Source of the DNA: an uncultured Pelagibacteraceae bacterium
GTDB taxonomy: Bacteria; Pseudomonadota; Alphaproteobacteria; Pelagibacterales; Pelagibacteraceae
Reading direction: 5' to 3'
NCBI GenBank assembly: GCA_902519465.1
Contig: CABYJW010000004.1
Span: forward strand, 1 to 58,070
DNA: 58,070 bases
The position numbers were made by a program, and so were the translations under genes. The notes under the pieces are model-generated. The model saw only the letters and a program-made list of their open reading frames with translations. It was not told where the DNA came from and did no database searches. Positions 46,064-54,288 of the stretch are shown piece by piece (the stretch's first letter is position 1; the number at the start of each line of letters is the position of its first letter).

Positions 46064-46857
46064 TAATTTTTATTAGTTCTATCAATTTCTTTAAGTTCTA
46101 CCTCAAGCTTATCGAGCTCTTCGCCACCTGCCATCATACCTAATAGTTTTTCTCTTGAAAGATCCTTTTTGTCGAAAGTACCCATGCTTTTACCTCTATT
46201 TAAAATTGTAAAACTATTTCCTACAGGATATGCATGATGAACGTTATGTGTAATTAATATAACCCCCAGACCAGAGGCAGCTGCTTTTACAATATATTTT
46301 AAAACTACCGATGCTTGATGAACACCAAGCGCAGAAGTTGGTTCATCCAGAATTAAAACTTTTGCACCAAAGTAAATGGCTCTAGAAATTGCTAAACATT
46401 GTCTTTCTCCACCTGACATTGTTCCTACAGCTTGAGAAGGGTCTCTAATATCAATTCCAATCTGCCCCATTCTTTCTGAAGCTATACTGTTTGCTTTATT
46501 AACATCAAAGGTTTTAAAGGGTCCAAACCCTCTCATTGGTTCTCTTCCCATAAAGAAATTTCTAGTGACGCTCATTAAAGAAACTAGGGCCAAATCTTGA
46601 TATACTGTAGCTATGCCCAAATCTAGAGCATCACGTGGTGAGTCAAATACTGTTTGATTTCCATCAACTATAATTTCTCCCTCGTCAGGTTTGTGAACAC
46701 CTGATAATGTTTTTATTAATGTTGATTTGCCCGCACCATTATCTCCAAGTAAACACATGATTTGACCCTTTTTGATATGCATGGTTACATCTTTGAGAGC
46801 TATAACAGACCCAAAAAATTTACTTATATTATTAAATTCAACTAAATTATTTGACAT
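46063..46857 (-). CDS. CUT2-type sugar ABC transporter, ATP-binding protein (FrcA-like)
   Basis: A 264-residue ATPase with Walker A ([13 protein letters not shown]), signature ([15 protein letters not shown]) and Walker B ([15 protein letters not shown]). It has a single nucleotide-binding domain, as in FrcA and IatA-like proteins with one cassette, unlike RbsA with two. It shares one base with the permease gene upstream and one with the ROK kinase downstream. With the iolG-like and iolE genes next door, myo-inositol is the most likely cargo; ribose- or fructose-type sugars are alternatives. Confidence 0.9.
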   Translation of the reverse strand: MSNNLVEFNNISKFFGSVIALKDVTMHIKKGQIMCLLGDNGAGKSTLIKTLSGVHKPDEGEIIVDGNQTVFDSPRDALDLGIATVYQDLALVSLMSVTRNFFMGREPMRGFGPFKTFDVNKANSIASERMGQIGIDIRDPSQAVGTMSGGERQCLAISRAIYFGAKVLILDEPTSALGVHQASVVLKYIVKAAASGLGVILITHNVHHAYPVGNSFTILNRGKSMGTFDKKDLSREKLLGMMAGGEELDKLEVELKEIDRTNKN

Positions 46858-47975
46858 TATTTATTCTCAGTAACTCTTCTTCTAATAAAATTATTAAAAA
46901 TAACAGCAATCAACATCATTGCTCCTAAAAAGACTTTAAACCAATCAGTATCTACATCTGTATAATAAATTCCCATTGAAACTGTTCCAAATATTAAGGC
47001 ACCAAACGCTGCACCAATTGCAGAACCATAACCACCGGTTAATAAACATCCGCCAACAACAGCAGCAACAATTGCTTCTAATTCTTTTAAAAAACCTCTC
47101 ATTGTATCAGCTGATCCAGCATCTAACACTTGAACACAAGCATAAATAGTTGCTGCCACCGCTGTTCCAATAAATAAACTAATTTTTACTCTTCCAACTG
47201 GTACACCGACGTTTCTAGCACCAAGCTTATCTCCACCAGAAGCAAATATCCAGTTACCATATCTTGTTTTCATTAATAACCATGTTGCAAAAATTGTCAT
47301 TCCAACCCACCACAAAACAGATGCGGGAATACCGGTGGCTAATGGTGTTCCGTCTTGTCTTAACGCTATAAGACCTAATGAACCAAGCCATGTAAAGACT
47401 CCTTTGAATGCATCTGCAGAAAAAATCCATGCAATTGGATCATTTTCGATCAATACTCTTAAACCAGGAACCTGTGTTCTACCTGTAATTAATCTTGTTA
47501 AGGCTAAAGTTGCCCCACGTAAAATAAATAACATTGCGAGTGTAACTATAAAGGATGGTAAGCCTGTTCTAACAACAAGTATACCATTTGCATATCCAAC
47601 AAGGACTGCCATGGAGAAAGCAAATAAAATACTCGACCATAAAGGCCAACCCCAATAAATTGCTGGTATCGCTATGCATATACCAGCAAAACCAATCATA
47701 GATCCAACTGATAAATCAAATTCTCCACCTATCATTAAAAGTGCTGCGGCAATCGCAATTATTCCTAGGTTAGCTGAGACTTCTAAAAAATTAATCGTTC
47801 CATATGCACTAAACATTCCAGTATCACCTGCAACGATACCAAAAAAAATAAATACAAGGACTGATCCACCTAGTGCACCAAGTTCAGGTCTGTTTAATAA
47901 AACTTTTAAATTTGAAACTTTACGTAATCTTTCATCTTTAGATTTGTTTTGAATGCTTTTTGACTTAACTGACAT
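46857..47975 (-). CDS. CUT2-type sugar ABC transporter, permease (FrcC/RbsC-like)
   Basis: A 372-residue permease of the RbsC/XylH/FrcC family with about ten helices. [39 protein letters not shown] and [20 protein letters not shown] are family signatures. The N-terminal 30 residues are cytosolic and basic. It is separated from the binding-protein gene by a hairpin terminator (47993-48028) and shares one base with the ATPase gene. Confidence 0.93.
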   Translation of the reverse strand: MSVKSKSIQNKSKDERLRKVSNLKVLLNRPELGALGGSVLVFIFFGIVAGDTGMFSAYGTINFLEVSANLGIIAIAAALLMIGGEFDLSVGSMIGFAGICIAIPAIYWGWPLWSSILFAFSMAVLVGYANGILVVRTGLPSFIVTLAMLFILRGATLALTRLITGRTQVPGLRVLIENDPIAWIFSADAFKGVFTWLGSLGLIALRQDGTPLATGIPASVLWWVGMTIFATWLLMKTRYGNWIFASGGDKLGARNVGVPVGRVKISLFIGTAVAATIYACVQVLDAGSADTMRGFLKELEAIVAAVVGGCLLTGGYGSAIGAAFGALIFGTVSMGIYYTDVDTDWFKVFLGAMMLIAVIFNNFIRRRVTENK

Positions 47976-47992
47976 ATTTATTTGCTTTTGTT

Positions 47993-48028
47993 AAAAAAAA
48001 AGGCCTGGCTTTAAAACCAGGCCTTTTT
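47993..48028 (-). terminator. Hairpin with U-tract between CUT2 binding protein and permease
   Basis: A perfect 12-pair stem, AAAAAGGCCTGG with CCAGGCCTTTTT, around an eight-base loop, followed on the minus strand by nine U. It is the third case in this window of a terminator directly after a binding-protein gene. Confidence 0.88.
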
Positions 48029-48037
48029 AAATTATTT

Positions 48038-48958
48038 TTATCTATAACCTTGTGCTGCCCACTTAATTACTTTGCTAGCATTTTGTGGAGTAACGAAACC
48101 AGGTCCCGTCATAACAACACCAGCTGGCATTGTTCCCCATCTCATATACTGAGCAAATATAGCTATAGGCAAATATCCTTGAAGATATTGTTGTTGGTCA
48201 ATTAAGAACTCAACTTCACCGGCTGCAGCAGCTTTAAGCATTCCTGGTGACATATCAAATGTTCCAAGTTTAATGTTGCCAGTTTTACCAGCAGATTTAA
48301 TTGCTTTTAGAGCCGCTTCTCCAGAAAGTCCTGCACCTAAAGTTAGAATAGTATCTACTCCACCTAGTTTTGCAGCAACAGCTTTTTGAATTTCTGTTGG
48401 GTCATTTGATGTACCAAGTATTTCTACTGGACCACCAAAACCTTTTTTGAAACCAGCGCATCTTCTATCAAGTGCTACGTTACCAACTTCATGGTTAACG
48501 CACAGTGCTTTTTTTCCACCAGCTGCTTTCATTTTTTGACCGCCACCTACACCTGCTTCAAACTCAGTTTGTCCAACGTGAGCGCTAATACCTAGTTTAG
48601 CGAAGTCATCTGAACCAGAGTTCATTGATACTACTGGTATACCAGCAGCAATCGCAGCTTTAACAGATTTTCCTAAAGCCGCAGCGTCAGGTAAAGTGAT
48701 CACAATACCTTTTGGTTTTTGTGAAACAGCGTTATCAATTAATTTAGCCATTTCGACCATGTCGAATGTGCCTGGAGCTGTGTACTTACATTTAATTTTC
48801 ATATCTTTACAAGCAGAGTCAACTCCGTTTTTAGCAACCGACCAAAATGGATCGTTAGCTTGTCCATGTGAAACAACGATTACATCGATTGCAAATGATG
48901 CAACGGACATCGCCATCCACGAAAGGAAAGCTACTAATGTTAAATATATTTTTCTCAT
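48038..48958 (-). CDS. CUT2-type sugar ABC transporter, periplasmic binding protein
   Basis: A 306-residue class I (RbsB-like) periplasmic binding protein. A signal peptide runs to about residue 23 (cleavage after SFA). The mature start IDVIVVSHGQANDPFWSVAK, then ITLPDAAALGKSVKAAIAAG, and RRCAGFKKGFGG are typical. GIPVVSMNSGSDDF holds the conserved ligand-contact Asp region. The iolG-like gene lies upstream and iolE beyond it, so inositol is the leading ligand candidate; FrcB-type fructose is possible. A GAGGG Shine-Dalgarno precedes the ATG. Confidence 0.92.
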   Translation of the reverse strand: MRKIYLTLVAFLSWMAMSVASFAIDVIVVSHGQANDPFWSVAKNGVDSACKDMKIKCKYTAPGTFDMVEMAKLIDNAVSQKPKGIVITLPDAAALGKSVKAAIAAGIPVVSMNSGSDDFAKLGISAHVGQTEFEAGVGGGQKMKAAGGKKALCVNHEVGNVALDRRCAGFKKGFGGPVEILGTSNDPTEIQKAVAAKLGGVDTILTLGAGLSGEAALKAIKSAGKTGNIKLGTFDMSPGMLKAAAAGEVEFLIDQQQYLQGYLPIAIFAQYMRWGTMPAGVVMTGPGFVTPQNASKVIKWAAQGYR

Positions 48959-48962
48959 TTTT

Positions 48963-48967
48963 CCCTC
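48963..48967 (-). promoter_or_regulatory. Shine-Dalgarno of the CUT2 binding-protein gene
   Basis: GAGGG followed by AAAA and the ATG on the minus strand, nearly identical to the leader of the other sugar-binding protein at 40089. Confidence 0.6.
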
Positions 48968-49064
48968 GTTATATTGTTATTTTAATTATTTTTATTTAAG
49001 CAAAAAAAAGATTAAAAGAAAAGGTAAGGATTTTTTATTTCAACCTTGGGTTTAAAAATTATTA

Positions 49065-50012
49065 TTAGATGGTAACAACTTTTTTTAATTTTAACGATTT
49101 AAATGCTGCATTAGCTATACAAAGTGATTTTTCACCATCTTCGAAAGTAGATCTTGGTTTTTTGTTTTTGGTTACAAGATTATATAGATCGTTCAATTGG
49201 AGTTTGTAAGCGATTTTATATCTGTCTATAAAAAAATTATATTTCCGCTTATTGTCTGATATTAACATTCCTTTATTACCAAATATTTCTACTCTTTGAT
49301 CGTATCCAAATTTACAGTGTCGAGAGTTATTAATAACTGTGATTACCCCTTTTCTAGATTTTAAAACGCATGAAGCAATTTCATAATCTTTAATTTTTTT
49401 AAATCTTGAGTCAGATAAATTGGTTGCGGACGCAAAGATTTCTTTAATTGGATCTTTGCCAAGATAAAATCTGGCTAAGTCAAAATCATGAATTGTCATA
49501 TCTCTAAATATTCCTCCTGAATTTTTTAAATAATTAAAGGAAGGAGGTGCTGGGTCACGGCTTGTAATGATTATTTTTTCCAACTTACCGATTTTTCCAG
49601 ACAAAAGAGATTTTTTTAGATGATAATGTCCTGGATCGTAACGCCGATTAAAACCCAATTGTATTTTAGGTTTAAATCTTTTAATTTTTTTTCTACATTT
49701 AACTACTCTTTGAATATTAAGATCTAAAGGTTTTTCACAAAAGATTATTTTTTTGTGTTTTGCAGCTAATGAAATTAAAGGTATATGTGTCGAAGTCGTA
49801 GATGAAATAAAAATTACTTTTATATTTTTGTCTTTGAATGCAATATTTGGATTTTTAATATATGTTGATTTGAGTTTTTTCGCGGCTCTTATAGAAAGTT
49901 TTTTATTGATATCAAATACATACTTAAGATTAAATTTTTTATTCATCTTTAAGTTTTGAGCATGCATTATACCAATTCTTCCAAGGCCAAATAATGCAAC
50001 ATTAATTTTCAT
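49065..50012 (-). CDS. iolG: Inositol 2-dehydrogenase-like (Gfo/Idh/MocA)
   Basis: A 315-residue NAD-dependent dehydrogenase that fits IolG, which oxidises myo-inositol to 2-keto-myo-inositol. Motifs: VALFGLGRIGIMHAQNL, FCEKPLDLN with the conserved Lys, LGFNRRYDPGHYHLK, and GGIFRDMTIHDFDLARF with the catalytic Asp-His pair. FNRRYDPGH and the FRDMTIHDFD form are strong IolG features. It is divergent from iolE by 63 bases and lies upstream of the CUT2 importer on the same strand. Confidence 0.9.
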   Translation of the reverse strand: MKINVALFGLGRIGIMHAQNLKMNKKFNLKYVFDINKKLSIRAAKKLKSTYIKNPNIAFKDKNIKVIFISSTTSTHIPLISLAAKHKKIIFCEKPLDLNIQRVVKCRKKIKRFKPKIQLGFNRRYDPGHYHLKKSLLSGKIGKLEKIIITSRDPAPPSFNYLKNSGGIFRDMTIHDFDLARFYLGKDPIKEIFASATNLSDSRFKKIKDYEIASCVLKSRKGVITVINNSRHCKFGYDQRVEIFGNKGMLISDNKRKYNFFIDRYKIAYKLQLNDLYNLVTKNKKPRSTFEDGEKSLCIANAAFKSLKLKKVVTI

Positions 50013-50075
50013 TTAATAAATTTTTTATTGTTTTTAGTACTGATATCTAGCATTATCCTAACAAATATAAATAAA

Positions 50076-50975
50076 ATGTCAGTAAAATTAGGAATAGCAC
50101 CAATAGCCTGGAGTAATGATGATATGCCAGAACTTGGAGGTGAAACATCTCTTGAGACCTGTTTGTCTGAAGCAAGACAGGCTGGGTTTACTGGTGTTGA
50201 GTCAGGGGGTAAATTTCCAAGAACATCAGGTGAATTAATTCCAATATTAAATAAATTTGATATTAAATTATGTTCCGGCTGGTATGGAGCAAATTTATTA
50301 AAACGGACTGTTAAAGAAGAAATGGAAAATATAAGAGGTCAATTAAATTTATTTAAAGACTGTAAAGCCCCATGTATAGTTTTTGCTGAAGTAACCGACT
50401 CAATTCAGGGAGAAGAAAATAAGCCATTATCTAAAAGACCAATTCTAGATAATGATACTTGGATTTCTTATTGCAAAAAAATTAATGAAGTTGGAAAAAG
50501 ACTTGAAGACGAAGAAATGCCGTTAGCTTATCATCATCATATGGGTACTGTTATACAATCAGAAGAGGATACGATCAGATTAATGCAAGAAACCAATGAC
50601 TCAGTTAAACTTACAATTGATACTGGGCATATGTTATTTGCAGGTGGGGACTATTTAAAAATAATAAAAAATTTTAAAGAAAAAATTGCTCACGTGCATT
50701 GCAAAGATATGAGAGAAAGTGTTTTGAAAAAATCTTTATCTAAAAATTTAAGTTTTCGACACGCGTTTCTTGAGGGCGCCTTTACTGTTCCGGGTGACGG
50801 TTGTATAGATTATAAACCTGTTTTAGATCAACTTAAAAAAAATGATTATAATAGTTGGTTAGTTGTTGAAGCTGAACAAGACCCAAAAAAAGCTAACCCT
50901 TTTGAGTACGCAAAAAAAGGTTATTCTTATTTAAAAAAAACTGCAACTAAAGCTGGATTTGAAATCATTAAATAG
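50076..50975 (+). CDS. iolE: myo-Inosose-2 dehydratase
   Basis: IolE removes water from 2-keto-myo-inositol to give the diketone that IolD hydrolyses. I start it at 50076 (MSVKLGIAPIAWSNDDM), giving 299 residues, the usual size; an in-frame upstream ATG at 50028 would add a hydrophobic stretch unlike the family. It is a TIM-barrel metal enzyme: PELGGETSLETCLSEARQAG, LAYHHHMGTVIQSEEDT, LTIDTGHMLFAGGDY and IAHVHCKD carry the metal ligands. VPGDGCIDYKPVLDQL is also typical. Confidence 0.95.
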   Translation: MSVKLGIAPIAWSNDDMPELGGETSLETCLSEARQAGFTGVESGGKFPRTSGELIPILNKFDIKLCSGWYGANLLKRTVKEEMENIRGQLNLFKDCKAPCIVFAEVTDSIQGEENKPLSKRPILDNDTWISYCKKINEVGKRLEDEEMPLAYHHHMGTVIQSEEDTIRLMQETNDSVKLTIDTGHMLFAGGDYLKIIKNFKEKIAHVHCKDMRESVLKKSLSKNLSFRHAFLEGAFTVPGDGCIDYKPVLDQLKKNDYNSWLVVEAEQDPKKANPFEYAKKGYSYLKKTATKAGFEIIK

Positions 50976-50977
50976 CT

Positions 50978-51490
50978 TTATCTATAAACAGAAGTAAGTT
51001 CGTTATTTCCAGCTGCTACACATGGAGATTTTACACAAGTTCCAATAACCCACTCCGATCCAGCTTCTGAACTAATATTTTGAGAACTTAAAAAAATAAC
51101 TCCCATCTCAGTTGACTGACCAGCTTTTCCCTCTGCTTGTAGTCTGGGATCCTGTGCTTGCTTTAAAATTTCTTTGCTTGATGAATAAGGATTTACCATT
51201 TTCATATTACTATTAATATATTCAATAACTTTTACGGACATCCACTCACCATTACATGGATCGCCCCAGGCCGTCTTTAAATTTTCATCACCTTGACCAC
51301 AATTATTTATTTCTGAATTTATAAAATCAACAATTTGTTTGTGGTTTGATTTTACAGTATTGGCTTTTTCCTCAACTGCAGATCTTGTCGACGCAGTCCA
51401 CAGTAACATACTAACAACATAAACTGCTGATGAAAATACTAATAGTTCCAATAAACCATAGTTTTTAAATTTATTAAAAAAATTATTCAT
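50978..51490 (-). CDS. Pilin/pseudopilin-like protein
   Basis: A 170-residue protein with a type IV pilin-like N-terminus: a short basic leader, then YGLLELLVFSSAVYVVSMLL, in which Gly is followed at the fifth position by Glu, and a long amphipathic helix. The C-terminal part has four cysteines (about residues 63, 79, 152 and 157), giving possible disulfides in the exported domain. No other pilus gene is nearby, so it would rely on assembly genes elsewhere. It overlaps the upstream hydroxyacid dehydrogenase by four bases. Its role might be DNA uptake or secretion; neither can be shown here. Confidence 0.7.
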   Translation of the reverse strand: MNNFFNKFKNYGLLELLVFSSAVYVVSMLLWTASTRSAVEEKANTVKSNHKQIVDFINSEINNCGQGDENLKTAWGDPCNGEWMSVKVIEYINSNMKMVNPYSSSKEILKQAQDPRLQAEGKAGQSTEMGVIFLSSQNISSEAGSEWVIGTCVKSPCVAAGNNELTSVYR

Positions 51491-52443
51491 AATTTTACTA
51501 TCATATATGGTTTTGTTTTATTTTCAAAAAAATCAATTATATTTTGAACTGTTTCAACACTCATCCTTGATTTACACTCGTTTGTAAAAGTTGCAGAATG
51601 TGGACTTAACAAAACATTTTTATTTTTTAACAAGGGGTTGTTTGAATCTGGTGGCTCTTTTTCAAAAACGTCTAAACCTGCTGCATATATTATTTTTGAT
51701 TTTAAAGCGTTATCTAAATCAACTTCATTTATTATTCCGCCACGAGCAGTATTGATAATAATAGCATTGCTTTTCATGGTTTTTAATATTTTAGCATCTA
51801 TAAGATTCTTAGTTTTTTCGTTTAAAGGCATATGTATTGAAACAAAATCTGATGTTTTTATTGCAGTTTGAAGATTGTCTACTTTATTCCCGCCGTAAGA
51901 TTTTATAGTACTCTCGTCAATGAAAGGGTCAAAAACATTTACTTTCATATCAAAACCAAGACATCTCTTAATTAAATTTTTTCCGATTCTACCAAATCCT
52001 GCAATTAATATCTCTTTTTTATAAAGTTCATATGTTTCTATTTTGTTGGCATTTTTTTTGAAATTTCCAGATCTTACCTCAGAGTCGTATAAAGTTACTC
52101 CTTTTGATAATGATAACATCATGTACATGACATGCTCAGCAACAGCTAATGCGTTACCAGTAGCGGTAATGAGTAAAGTTATATTATTTTTTTTTAGATG
52201 ATCAGTGTCAACGTTATCATAACCAACACCATGACGAGAAATAACTTTAAGTTTTTTGCAATTGCTTAAAACATCAGAGCCTAATTTTGCAACACGTAAA
52301 GTCAAACCATCAAATTTTGGTAGCTCTTTAATTAGGTTTTCCTTTGAGACATCATCAATAATTTCATACTCAAAATGTGGATGGTCTTCTAAAAGTTTTA
52401 TTCCATCTTTGTGAAAATTTTCTACAATTCCGATTTTAAACAT
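51487..52443 (-). CDS. D-isomer-specific 2-hydroxyacid dehydrogenase
   Basis: A 318-residue NAD(P)-dependent enzyme of the phosphoglycerate / hydroxypyruvate / glyoxylate reductase family. The Rossmann motif is EILIAGFGRIGKNLI; the catalytic Arg, Glu and His are in NTARGGIINEVDL, LDVFEKEPPDSNNPL and LLSPHSATFT. There is no ACT or extra C-terminal domain, so a hydroxypyruvate or glyoxylate reductase is at least as likely as SerA. The start codon is only seven bases beyond the 3' end of tRNA-Glu, with no Shine-Dalgarno. Confidence 0.9.
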   Translation of the reverse strand: MFKIGIVENFHKDGIKLLEDHPHFEYEIIDDVSKENLIKELPKFDGLTLRVAKLGSDVLSNCKKLKVISRHGVGYDNVDTDHLKKNNITLLITATGNALAVAEHVMYMMLSLSKGVTLYDSEVRSGNFKKNANKIETYELYKKEILIAGFGRIGKNLIKRCLGFDMKVNVFDPFIDESTIKSYGGNKVDNLQTAIKTSDFVSIHMPLNEKTKNLIDAKILKTMKSNAIIINTARGGIINEVDLDNALKSKIIYAAGLDVFEKEPPDSNNPLLKNKNVLLSPHSATFTNECKSRMSVETVQNIIDFFENKTKPYMIVKL

Positions 52444-52450
52444 AATATTT

Positions 52451-52525
52451 TGGCGGTCCCACGGGGAATCGAACCCCGATTAGATGATTGAAAACCATCT
52501 GTCCTAACCGTTAGACGATGGGACC
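52451..52525 (-). tRNA. tRNA-Glu (TTC anticodon)
   Basis: A 75-base cloverleaf with CCA encoded, read on the minus strand. Acceptor GGTCCCA pairs with TGGGACC, then G73 and CCA. The anticodon stem GATGG/TCATC (one G-T pair) encloses loop TTTTCAA, anticodon TTC. The D arm has TCGTCTAACGGTTAGGACA and the T arm GGTTCGATTCC. Its first base is the last base of the recJ stop codon, and the next gene starts seven bases after the CCA, so it is embedded in a protein-coding transcript. Confidence 0.97.
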
Positions 52526-54288
52526 TAATTAATGTTAGCCTTATTAACAGAAATATCATCGATAATAAACTCTACTTTTCTTTGACCTTTCCATTCATTC
52601 AGACTTAACTTGCCTAAAATATTAATTTTTTTTCTGTCTTTTCTTAATAAATAAGTCTCTAAATCAGTTTTAATAGCATTAAAAGTGACGCATTTAACTA
52701 CTGATCCGTCTGGAGCAGTAAAGATTGTTTTAATGTGTTTTTCTCCAACAATCGATGATTTTAACAATTCAAGGCTTTCAATAACAAAACGTGGCTCGGG
52801 ATTTCCTGATCCAAACGGGGAGAGAAGATTAATCTCAGAATAAAAGTTTTCATTTAATGCAGATGGTGAAATCTTAGAATCATAAAATAGATTATTTGTT
52901 CTATTAATTTTTTTCTCAATTTTTGAAAATTCTAAATTTATAAAATCTTTAAATTCTGATATTTTTTCTTCTTGTAAAGAAAAACCACCAGCCATTTTGT
53001 GGCCACCACCTTTTTTAATTATATTTTTTTGGTGAGCCTTAATTATTAAAGCACCTATGTCGAAACCTAAAACAGACCTAGCTGAAGCCCTACCAAGTCC
53101 GTTTTCTACGGAAATTATAATTGTCGGCTTATTATATTTTTCTTTTAATCTTGAAGCTATAATACCAATTATACCCCCATGCCAATTGTGACCAGATAAG
53201 ACTATAGTTGGTTCACTTCGATTTATTTTAATATTTTTTTCAATTTTATTTAACATGTTATTCTCTAGGATCTTTCTTTCTTTGTTAAATAGTTCAAGTT
53301 CAGATGCAATTTTAAATATTTCTTTTGAATTATCACTTAATAACAAATTTGCTCCATGAGAACATTTTCCAACTCTTCCTCCGGCATTTATTCTAGGACC
53401 AAGAATATACCCTAGGTGATAAGTATTTATATTGCTCTCAATTCCACAAATATTTTTTAAAGTTTTTATACCTAAATTTGTTTTTTTTTTAAATATTTCT
53501 AGACCTTGTTTAACAAATGCTCTATTAAGTCCAACTAGTGGAACTACGTCACAAACTGTTCCAAGAGATACTAAATCTAAATAATTTAATAAATTTGGTT
53601 CATTTATATTATTATCTTTGAACCATTTTAAATCTCTCAATTTTTTATTTAGAGCAACAAGAAACATAAAACATACTCCTGCAGCACAAAGATATTTTAG
53701 ATTCGAATTATCATCGAATCTGTTTGGATTGACTATAGAATGTGCATCAGGAAGTTCTAACTCTGATTGATGGTGGTCTAATACTAATACATCTACATTC
53801 TTAGTTTTAGAATAATTAATAGCTTCAAAAGATAACGTGCCACAATCTACGGTAAATATTAATTTTGATTCATTTCTAATTAACTTTTCAAAACCTTTTT
53901 TGCTAGGTCCATAACCTTCGGTTTTCCTATCAGGGATATAAATTTCTACATCTTGATTAATTGATTTAAAAAAATTTCCCAATAAAGCTGAAGATGTAGC
54001 TCCGTCAACGTCATAATCACCAAATATTCCAATTTTATTTTTTTTTTGTATGCTTTCAACGGTTCTGGAAACAGCTTTTTCCATATCCTTTAATATAAAT
54101 GGATCTGGTATTAAATTTTTAATTTTAGGTTTCAAAAATAAATTGACATCTGCAACTTTAATTTTTCTAATTGCTATTAGCTTTGATGTTATTTCACTCA
54201 AATTTAAATTATCTTTTAAAAAATTAACAGACTCTTCGTTATAGGTTTTTGAAACCCAATCCTTACCAAGAACGGAACTCGTACTCAT
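52525..54288 (-). CDS. recJ: Single-stranded-DNA-specific exonuclease RecJ
   Basis: RecJ degrades single-stranded DNA 5' to 3' in recombination and repair. The 587 residues show the DHH-family motifs: IGIFGDYDVDGATSSALL (motif I), TVDCGT, VLVLDHHQSE (motif III, DHH) and LGPRINAGGRVG, followed by a DHHA1 domain with GGGHKMAGGFS and an OB-fold. The stop codon TAG ends on the first base of tRNA-Glu. It overlaps glpX by four bases at its start. Confidence 0.96.
   Translation of the reverse strand: MSTSSVLGKDWVSKTYNEESVNFLKDNLNLSEITSKLIAIRKIKVADVNLFLKPKIKNLIPDPFILKDMEKAVSRTVESIQKKNKIGIFGDYDVDGATSSALLGNFFKSINQDVEIYIPDRKTEGYGPSKKGFEKLIRNESKLIFTVDCGTLSFEAINYSKTKNVDVLVLDHHQSELELPDAHSIVNPNRFDDNSNLKYLCAAGVCFMFLVALNKKLRDLKWFKDNNINEPNLLNYLDLVSLGTVCDVVPLVGLNRAFVKQGLEIFKKKTNLGIKTLKNICGIESNINTYHLGYILGPRINAGGRVGKCSHGANLLLSDNSKEIFKIASELELFNKERKILENNMLNKIEKNIKINRSEPTIVLSGHNWHGGIIGIIASRLKEKYNKPTIIISVENGLGRASARSVLGFDIGALIIKAHQKNIIKKGGGHKMAGGFSLQEEKISEFKDFINLEFSKIEKKINRTNNLFYDSKISPSALNENFYSEINLLSPFGSGNPEPRFVIESLELLKSSIVGEKHIKTIFTAPDGSVVKCVTFNAIKTDLETYLLRKDRKKINILGKLSLNEWKGQRKVEFIIDDISVNKANIN

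Noticed and set aside
50028..50075. Upstream start for iolE
   Set aside because: It adds a hydrophobic 16-residue stretch that IolE does not have; the ATG at 50076 gives the usual length.
51487..52443. Confident naming as SerA
   Set aside because: The protein lacks an ACT or intervening domain and resembles several 2-hydroxyacid dehydrogenases equally well, so no gene symbol is given.
52451..52525. tRNA-Glu as an integration site for the 28.5-51 kb accessory region
   Set aside because: I found no repeat of the tRNA 3' end and no integrase or mobility gene in the region.
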